Assembly (NCBI GenBank): GCA_017985935.1
Contig: JAGNWT010000034.1
Coordinates: forward strand, 1-38,964
DNA: 38,964 nucleotides
Direction: 5' to 3'
From: Anaerolineales bacterium
GTDB taxonomy: Bacteria; Chloroflexota; Anaerolineae; Anaerolineales; Villigracilaceae
The position numbers and the translations under genes are program-made. Below are positions 33,738 to 38,964 of this stretch, one piece after another. Every line of letters begins with the position of its first letter. Position 1 is the first letter of the stretch. The notes beneath the pieces are model-generated. The model saw only the letters and a list, made by a program, of their open reading frames with translations. It did no database searches and had not been told where the DNA came from.

Positions 33738-34274
33738 TTATTTGAGGATCTGTTCAATGCGGGTGCGGAGCAAGGCTTCTGCCATCGGTCCGCCGATGAT
33801 GACTTCCTGAATAATGCCAAAGCGGTCGATGAAGTACGAGGACGGCAGGGAGCGCAGTTGATATGCCGAACCGACCACTCCCGTTTGGTCGAGCAGGATC
33901 GGGAAGGTCAGACCGTATTCCTGCGCGAAGGGCGCGACCTTCTGCGGGTCGTCTTGATAGGTCATGTCCACGGCGAGCACGACCAATCCCTGATCTTTGT
34001 ACTCCTGATACATTTTTTCGATGGCGGGCATTTCAGCGCGGCAGGGTGGGCACCATGTTGCCCAAAGGTTGACCAATACTGCCTGCCCCTTGAGTTCTGA
34101 GAGGGTGTACTCGGTTCCATCCAAAGAGGTAAGGGTAAAGTCGGGGGCGGTGAAACCGGACTGCGGTGCAGATGATCCACTGGTGGAAGCTGTTGGGTCG
34201 GCGGAGAAGAAAATCCACGCCGCGCCCGCGATGAGGGCGATGAGGTAGAAAGCGATGCGTTGAGTTTTTGGCAT
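33738..34274 (-). CDS. TlpA/ResA-like membrane-anchored thioredoxin-fold protein
   Basis: 178 residues: one N-terminal membrane helix (about 7-24), a Ser/Ala linker, then a thioredoxin fold with the redox motif WCPPC (74-78, C75 and C78) and the later cis-Pro in LRSLPSSY. This is the extracytoplasmic reductase type (TlpA/ResA/CcmG) that reduces disulfides, often for cytochrome c or copper-site assembly. It heads a three-gene unit with the Lgt-like gene and folB. No Shine-Dalgarno is seen; TATACT on the minus strand (34283-34288) lies nine bases before the ATG, so the message may be leaderless. Confidence 0.92.
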   Translation of the reverse strand: MPKTQRIAFYLIALIAGAAWIFFSADPTASTSGSSAPQSGFTAPDFTLTSLDGTEYTLSELKGQAVLVNLWATWCPPCRAEMPAIEKMYQEYKDQGLVVLAVDMTYQDDPQKVAPFAQEYGLTFPILLDQTGVVGSAYQLRSLPSSYFIDRFGIIQEVIIGGPMAEALLRTRIEQILK

Positions 34275-34279
34275 GATGA

Positions 34280-34308
34280 TTGAGTATACACAAATTGAAG
34301 GGTAAAAT
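34280..34308 (+). promoter_or_regulatory. Promoter of the DUF429-like gene
   Basis: TTGAGT (34280-34285), a 17-bp spacer and TAAAAT (34303-34308, context AGGGTAAAATAG) form a good sigma-70-like promoter 50 bases before the ATG at 34359. A minus-strand TATACT (34283-34288) overlaps the -35, so this 84-bp gap may hold divergent overlapping promoters. Confidence 0.65.
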
Positions 34309-34358
34309 AGAATTATTCGAGCATTGTTCTGTCTACTTATTGAAAGAATCCCTTACCC

Positions 34359-35120
34359 ATGCCAATTACTGAAACCACCTTTATTGGAATCACTCCCACC
34401 TCGGGAAAGAGCGCCTTTACTTATGCCGTGTTGGATAAGGACTTGCGCCTGCTCGCACTTGCTGACGGCGATCTGGATGATTTGATCGCATTCGTCTCGG
34501 CGCAAAGTTCAGTTACGGTAGCTGTCAATGCGCCTGCTTCGGTCAATCACGGTGTGGTGCGTGAATCTTCCAAGCGGGAAAAGCTGACGCCCAATCAGGT
34601 GAGCCGTACGAACCTTCGCCTCGCGGAGCATGAATTGCGTCGGCGGGGTATTACGGTTTCAAAGACACCTGCCAGTGCAGCGGCTTCCCCCGCATGGATG
34701 CAGGCAGGTTTTGCGTTGTACCGTGCTTTGGAAAAGTCAGGCTTCAAGAAATATCCGGCAGATGGCGCGGCATATCAGATGCTTGAATCTCAGCCTCACG
34801 CCGCGTTTTGCGTTATGACCGGTGCCGTGCCGCAGCCGAAAAATTCTCTGGAAGGGTTGATACAGCGGCAGTTGGTGCTTTTCGAAGCGGGGATGCGCAT
34901 CAAGGATCCGATGGACTTCTTTGAGGAGATCACGCGGTACAAGATGGTGAAGGGCATCTTCCCAATGGAACTGTTGTACCTGCCCGACCAGCTTGATTCG
35001 CTTGTGGCGGCCTACACTGCCTGGCTGGCAACCGTCAAGCCAGATCGTGTTTCAGCCCTTGGTGAAATTTCAGAGGGGATGATCGTTTTGCCTGAGAAGG
35101 AATTAAAGCAAAAGTATTAA
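34359..35120 (+). CDS. DUF429-like protein (predicted RNase H-fold)
   Basis: 253 residues. It begins with a strand FIGITPTSGKSAFTYAVLD and then VAVNAPASV, recalling the RNase H-like fold of DUF429 proteins. FKKYPADGAAYQMLES, EGLIQRQ and LDSLVAAYTAW are also in keeping with that family. The first-strand acidic residue that would bind metal in RNase H folds appears to be Thr (GITPT), so nuclease activity is not assured. No biochemical function is known for the family. It has its own promoter and no co-directional partner. Confidence 0.78.
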   Translation: MPITETTFIGITPTSGKSAFTYAVLDKDLRLLALADGDLDDLIAFVSAQSSVTVAVNAPASVNHGVVRESSKREKLTPNQVSRTNLRLAEHELRRRGITVSKTPASAAASPAWMQAGFALYRALEKSGFKKYPADGAAYQMLESQPHAAFCVMTGAVPQPKNSLEGLIQRQLVLFEAGMRIKDPMDFFEEITRYKMVKGIFPMELLYLPDQLDSLVAAYTAWLATVKPDRVSALGEISEGMIVLPEKELKQKY

Positions 35121-35144
35121 GATCCCGGTGTCAAAACGCCTTGG

Positions 35145-35393
35145 TCAGGCGTAGATGAATTGCGATAGAAACGTTAGAAACCCGCCGAGAAAGATCATGC
35201 CTGTGGGCCACAATGCCCGCTCGGGTTTGATAAATAGAAATGCGATCGTTGCCAGTGGGAAAAACAGGCAGGCGATACCCCAACCCAGGCTTTCTCGAAA
35301 AGCCTCCACGTAGAACCAGATCGACCCGGCCAGCATTACAAGAGCGCCGATCGAAAAGAACGCCATTCCAGCCAGGGCAAAAAGATCATCCAT
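35145..35393 (-). CDS. Small membrane protein of unknown function
   Basis: 82 residues from the ATG at 35393, chosen because AGGAG lies about seven bases upstream; an in-frame extension to 35441 adds 16 polar residues and is less likely. Three hydrophobic segments are visible (about 5-28, 36-52 and 61-80), with the loop FIKPERALWP between the last two. I do not recognise a family beyond a general resemblance to small bacterial membrane proteins. It is convergent with the DUF429-like gene and divergent from transketolase. Confidence 0.75.
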   Translation of the reverse strand: MDDLFALAGMAFFSIGALVMLAGSIWFYVEAFRESLGWGIACLFFPLATIAFLFIKPERALWPTGMIFLGGFLTFLSQFIYA

Positions 35394-35459
35394 CTCAATC
35401 TCCTGAATGTTATTGATTTGGGCTATCGGGGTATTGTACATGTTATTTCATGCGGATGG

Positions 35460-35465
35460 TAAAAT
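35460..35465 (+). promoter_or_regulatory. -10 element immediately before transketolase (leaderless start predicted)
   Basis: TAAAAT (context ATGGTAAAATTA) ends six bases before the transketolase ATG at 35472. Transcription would start at or next to the A of the ATG. No Shine-Dalgarno is present, in agreement with a leaderless message. A partial -35, TTGTAC at 35434-35439, is spaced 20 bp away. Confidence 0.6.
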
Positions 35466-35471
35466 TACGCC

Positions 35472-37439
35472 ATGACAACCCAAGACCTTCAAACTCGCGC
35501 AATTAATACTCTTCGTTTTCTCTCCGCCGATGGCGTGCAGAAGGCGAACTCTGGTCATCCTGGTTTACCAATGGGTGGAGCGGCGATGGCGTACACGATC
35601 TGGACCCGCCACTTGCGGCATAACCCGCGCAACCCAAAGTGGATGGGACGCGACCGCTTCATCCTTTCGGGCGGGCATGGTTCCATGCTTCTTTACTCGT
35701 TGTTGCATCTGACGGGATACGAGCTTTCGCTTGACGAGTTGAAGAACTTCCGCCAATGGGGCAGCCTGACCCCCGGCCATCCTGAATATGGATTAACGCC
35801 CGGCGTGGAAATGACCACAGGTCCGCTTGGGCAGGGATTTGCCACGGGGGTGGGCATGGCGATCGCCGCCTCGCATCTCGCTGCAACCTTCAACCAGAGC
35901 GGACACGAGATCATTAATCCATTCATTTATGCCATCGTTACCGACGGTGACTTGATGGAAGGTGTGGCTTCTGAAGCCGCGTCATTGGCCGGGCATTTGT
36001 CTCTTGGGCGGTTGATCTACCTGTACGATGACAATCACATTTCGATCGATGGCTCGACCGACCTTGCCTTCACCGAAGACCGCGCCGCGCGCTTCCGTTC
36101 TTACGGCTGGCAGGTGCTCACAGTGGAAGATGGCAACGACGTGGAAGCGATCGATCAAGCCGTCAAGGATGCGAAGTCCGATCCGCGTCCATCCATTATT
36201 ATGTGCCGCACCACCATTGGTTTTGGCGCTCCGAACAGACAGGGCACATCAAAGGCGCATGGTGAACCTCTCGGTGATGATGAACTCAACGCCGCAAAAG
36301 ATAATCTCGGCTGGCCCAGGGAACCGCGCTTCTTCATTCCCGAAGATGTGCTGGCTTTCTACCGCAAAGCTGTGGATAAGGGACGCGAACTGGAACATGA
36401 TTGGAAGATGCGACTCGATGCCTACAAACGGATCCATCCCTCTCTTGGCGTGGAATTGCAGCGCCGCTTGAACGGGGAACTTCCCGCTGATTGGGCTTCG
36501 GCTCTTCCGAAATTCCCTGCGGATGCAAAGGGCATGGCGACCCGTGCCGCTTCAGGCAAGGTCATCAATGCGCTTGCTCCCAAACTTCCAGAGTTGATCG
36601 GCGGCTCGGCAGACCTTGCGCCTTCGAACAACACCAAGATCGACGGCGTCCCTGCCTTCCAAAAAGATTCCAACGCAGGGCGCAACTTCCATTTTGGCGT
36701 GCGTGAACATGCGATGGGCGCGGCGTTGAACGGTATGGCGGTCTTTGGCGGAGTCATTCCCTACGGCGCAACATTCCTGGTCTTTGCAGATTATGTCCGC
36801 CCGGCTGTGAGGCTCGCGGCGCTTTCGCACATCCCATCCATTTTTATTTTTACGCATGACAGTGTCGGGCTTGGCGAGGATGGACCCACGCATCAACCGA
36901 TCGAGCAGTTGACCTCGCTCCGCATCATTCCCAACCTTGTGGTGATCCGCCCTGCGGACGCGAACGAGACCGCTCAGGCTTGGAAGGTTGCCATTGAGCG
37001 GCGTAACGGTCCCACCGTGCTGGCGCTGACCCGCCAGAACCTGCCGACCCTGGAATCTTCTGCCCAGGTTGAAAAAGGCGCGTATGTCTTAAAGGATTTT
37101 GGAACGCCCGAAATGATCTTGATGGCTTCCGGTTCGGAGGTCAGCCTTGTTTTGGAAGCCGCTCAAAAACTGGCGGACGAAGGCAGGGGAGTTCGCGTGG
37201 TTTCCTTCCCAAGCTGGGAATTGTTCGAGAAGCAGGATGAAGCCTATCGCGAGTCTGTGCTGCCGAAAAATATCCAGAAGCGGCTCGCTGTCGAAGCGGG
37301 AGCAGGTATCGGCTGGGAAAGATACGCCAAGTCTGTCATCAGCATCGAGCGCTACGGCGCTTCCGCTCCGGCAAAAATCATCTTTGAAAAATTTGGCTTC
37401 ACGGTCGAGAACGTGGTCGCGAAAGCGAAAGAACTTTAA
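35472..37439 (+). CDS. tkt: Transketolase
   Basis: 655 residues, normal family length. The N-terminal [12 protein letters not shown] block and the thiamine diphosphate motif DGDLMEG ... DDN (about 158-193) are present. The central pyrimidine domain has [16 protein letters not shown] with the catalytic Glu, followed by [14 protein letters not shown]. The enzyme moves two-carbon units between ketose and aldose phosphates in the non-oxidative pentose phosphate pathway. RpiB and transaldolase follow on the same strand, giving a dedicated pathway cluster. Translation start appears leaderless. Confidence 0.97.
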   Translation: MTTQDLQTRAINTLRFLSADGVQKANSGHPGLPMGGAAMAYTIWTRHLRHNPRNPKWMGRDRFILSGGHGSMLLYSLLHLTGYELSLDELKNFRQWGSLTPGHPEYGLTPGVEMTTGPLGQGFATGVGMAIAASHLAATFNQSGHEIINPFIYAIVTDGDLMEGVASEAASLAGHLSLGRLIYLYDDNHISIDGSTDLAFTEDRAARFRSYGWQVLTVEDGNDVEAIDQAVKDAKSDPRPSIIMCRTTIGFGAPNRQGTSKAHGEPLGDDELNAAKDNLGWPREPRFFIPEDVLAFYRKAVDKGRELEHDWKMRLDAYKRIHPSLGVELQRRLNGELPADWASALPKFPADAKGMATRAASGKVINALAPKLPELIGGSADLAPSNNTKIDGVPAFQKDSNAGRNFHFGVREHAMGAALNGMAVFGGVIPYGATFLVFADYVRPAVRLAALSHIPSIFIFTHDSVGLGEDGPTHQPIEQLTSLRIIPNLVVIRPADANETAQAWKVAIERRNGPTVLALTRQNLPTLESSAQVEKGAYVLKDFGTPEMILMASGSEVSLVLEAAQKLADEGRGVRVVSFPSWELFEKQDEAYRESVLPKNIQKRLAVEAGAGIGWERYAKSVISIERYGASAPAKIIFEKFGFTVENVVAKAKEL

Positions 37440-37491
37440 TAATCACGAAGGTAAGCAAAAAATATGCCCTTTGTGGTGAAAAGGAATGTCA

Positions 37492-37944
37492 ATGAAAATA
37501 GCAGTAGGCTGTGACCACGGCGGATTCCCGCTCAAGGAAGTCGTTATCCAATCTGTGAAGGCTGCCGGGCACGAAGTGATCGACGTGGGGACCTTCACAA
37601 ATGAATCGGTGGATTTCCCAGACTTCACAAAAAAGGTCGGCGAGAAAATCCAAAGCGGTGAAGCCGAACGCGGGATTTTGATCTGCGGTTCTGGCGTGGG
37701 TGTTGCAATCGCGGCGAACAAGATGAAAGGAATCTACGCTTCGGTCTGCCATGATACTTATTCGGCGGCGCAGGGGGTGCAGCATGATGCCATGAATGTG
37801 CTCTGTCTCGGCGGGCTTGTGATCGGCGCGGAATTGACGAAGGTGCTGGTGCCTGCATTTTTGAATGCTCAATATTTGGGCGACAAAAAGGACGGAGAAA
37901 GATTCGGAAGACGCTTCAACAAAATCAAAGAAATGGAGGGTTAA
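37492..37944 (+). CDS. rpiB: Ribose 5-phosphate isomerase B
   Basis: 150 residues from ATG 37492. This ATG is preferred over 37486 because AAGGA (37481-37485) is then six bases upstream rather than touching the start. The sequence has GCDHGGFPLK, the catalytic Cys in LICGSGVGVAIAANK and CHDTYSA, all standard for RpiB. It interconverts ribose 5-phosphate and ribulose 5-phosphate. It lies between transketolase and transaldolase and completes the isomerase step of the pathway. Confidence 0.95.
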   Translation: MKIAVGCDHGGFPLKEVVIQSVKAAGHEVIDVGTFTNESVDFPDFTKKVGEKIQSGEAERGILICGSGVGVAIAANKMKGIYASVCHDTYSAAQGVQHDAMNVLCLGGLVIGAELTKVLVPAFLNAQYLGDKKDGERFGRRFNKIKEMEG

Positions 37945-37993
37945 AAAGCTGGCAGGGTAAACTTTTCAACCCGCAACCTGAAACTTTTTAACC
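37939..37993 (+). repeat. Inverted repeat between rpiB and the transaldolase gene
   Basis: A perfect 10-bp inverted repeat, GGTTAAAAAG (37939-37948, overlapping the rpiB stop) and CTTTTTAACC (37984-37993), encloses 35 bases with a smaller GGGT/ACCC stem (37955-37958 and 37969-37972). The right arm ends directly at an in-frame GTG (37994) and 12 bases before the ATG used for transaldolase. It may regulate or process the message between the two genes. The T-run is inside the arm, so it could also act as a weak terminator. Confidence 0.6.
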
Positions 37994-38005
37994 GTGGAAA
38001 CCAAA

Positions 38006-38964
38006 ATGACCCCTATTCAAAAACTAACCTCTCTCAAACAATCCCTCTGGTATGACAATATTCAGAGGAAACTTTTGGAAACCGGCGAACTCAAAGCCAT
38101 GATCGACCGCGGCGACATTCGCGGCGTGACGTCCAACCCGACCATTTTTCAAAACGCGATCGCAAAGACCAATGATTACGATGCCGCATTGATCCCTCTG
38201 GCATGGTCAGGCTGGGATGCGGAAAAGATCTTCTGGCAATTGGCGGTCGAGGATATTCAAGCCGCCTGTGACCTGTTCCGCCCATTGTATGATGAGACCA
38301 AAGGCGGTGATGGATATGTCAGCCTCGAGGTCAGTCCGTATCTTGCGAACGAGACGGACGCCACCGCAAAACAAGCCAAAGAACTTTGGGAGCGTGTCAA
38401 CCGCCCGAACCTGATGGTGAAGATCCCCGCCACCAAGGCAGGCATTCCCGCCATTCGACAAACCATCGCGGCGGGTATTAATGTCAACGTGACGCTTATC
38501 TTCTCCCTTGAACGATACGCGGAAGTGATGGATGCCTATCTCGCAGGACTGGAAGACCGCGCCGCACAAAATCTTCCCATCAACATGATCGCATCGGTCG
38601 CGTCGTTCTTTGTCTCGCGGGTCGATTCCAAGATCGATCCCAAATTGTCAAAGGACTCTGCTTTATTGGGCAAGGCTGCCATCGCGAATGCCAAACTTGC
38701 CTACAGCGCTTTCGAAGATGTTTTCACCTCCTCACGCTTTGCGACCCTAAAAGCGCGTTTCAGCGCTCGGGTTCAGCGACCCTTGTGGGCTTCGACCGGC
38801 ACAAAGAATCCAGCCTACTCCGACACGGTCTATGTTGATAACCTCATCGGACCTGACACAGTCAACACGGTCCCGCCTGCTACCCTCGATGCATTCCGTG
38901 AACACGGCAATGCTTCCATCACCATCACCCGCGGATTGGACGAATGCAAGGCGCAGATCGCCGA
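38006..38964 (+). CDS. tal: Transaldolase (3' end outside window)
   Basis: 319 complete residues are visible and the frame runs off the window. It begins [18 protein letters not shown], with [16 protein letters not shown] and the Schiff-base Lys in LMVKIPAT, followed by NVTLIFS. This long-type transaldolase resembles the cyanobacterial/Chloroflexota form (N-terminal W-Y-D-N), which is sometimes fused to a phosphoglucose isomerase domain; the missing 3' end would show whether that is so here. A GTG at 37994 is an alternative start. It transfers dihydroxyacetone units and completes the tkt-rpiB-tal pathway block. Confidence 0.94.
   Translation, partial: MTPIQKLTSLKQSLWYDNIQRKLLETGELKAMIDRGDIRGVTSNPTIFQNAIAKTNDYDAALIPLAWSGWDAEKIFWQLAVEDIQAACDLFRPLYDETKGGDGYVSLEVSPYLANETDATAKQAKELWERVNRPNLMVKIPATKAGIPAIRQTIAAGINVNVTLIFSLERYAEVMDAYLAGLEDRAAQNLPINMIASVASFFVSRVDSKIDPKLSKDSALLGKAAIANAKLAYSAFEDVFTSSRFATLKARFSARVQRPLWASTGTKNPAYSDTVYVDNLIGPDTVNTVPPATLDAFREHGNASITITRGLDECKAQIA

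Noticed and set aside
33447..34100. 217-residue plus-strand open frame over the Lgt-like and TlpA-like genes
   Set aside because: It is antisense to two genes with clear motifs (HPTQLYE and WCPPC) and spans their boundary.
1..38964. CRISPR array, IS element, tRNA or rRNA
   Set aside because: No regular short repeats with spacers, no transposase-like frame and no recognisable RNA gene structure were found.

Overview
This window reads as chromosomal DNA of a Chloroflexota bacterium, most likely an Anaerolineae-type organism; this is inferred from gene content, not from a marker gene. The clues are soluble histidine kinases with long GAF series, many stand-alone receiver proteins, a Tad/Flp secretion engine without an outer-membrane secretin (as expected of a monoderm), membrane-embedded GT-C glycosyltransferases, and an uninterrupted transketolase / RpiB / transaldolase block. 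Coding density is very high. I see no tRNA, rRNA, insertion sequence, prophage gene or CRISPR array.

Layout. (1) 1-7696, + strand: the 3' part of a giant soluble GAF-repeat hybrid histidine kinase, a CheY-like receiver, and a receiver/double-cyclase protein whose usual ATPase core appears to be missing. (2) 7699-10084, - strand: a hotdog thioesterase, three single-domain response regulators and a small STAS-like protein, with two clear intrinsic terminators. (3) 10166-14264, - strand: a VWA (CoxE-like) / MoxR-type AAA+ pair, a GNAT acetyltransferase and a GT4 glycosyltransferase, the last head-to-head with (4) 14276-15191, + strand: a small Cys-rich protein and an alpha/beta hydrolase. (5) 15198-16517, - strand: a radical SAM/SPASM-like enzyme with a DUF4177-like protein. 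(6) 16696-22498, + strand: an EamA transporter, a GNAT enzyme and three polytopic GT-C-like proteins in one tight run. (7) 22556-30541, + strand: a DegU/DegS-like two-component pair, then cpaB-tadZ-cpaF-tadB-tadC. (8) 30596-35393: comF, long HPF, folE, then folB / Lgt-like / TlpA-like on the other strand, a DUF429 protein and a small membrane protein. (9) 35472-end: transketolase, RpiB and a truncated transaldolase.

Themes. Signalling dominates: two histidine kinases, five single-domain or multidomain regulators in region 1-2, a NarL-type regulator, and a receiver fused to the Tad localisation ATPase. The arrangement suggests phosphotransfer controlling a cyclase and surface pilus or secretion activity, but partners cannot be proved from sequence. 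The most unusual items are the cyclase protein with an apparently excised ATPase core, the TadZ protein with a fully intact receiver, a perfect 18-bp inverted repeat between cpaB and tadZ, an Lgt-like protein lacking the canonical catalytic block, and a recurrent GG(G/T)TAWAAT promoter-like element, in one case placed so that transketolase mRNA would be leaderless.
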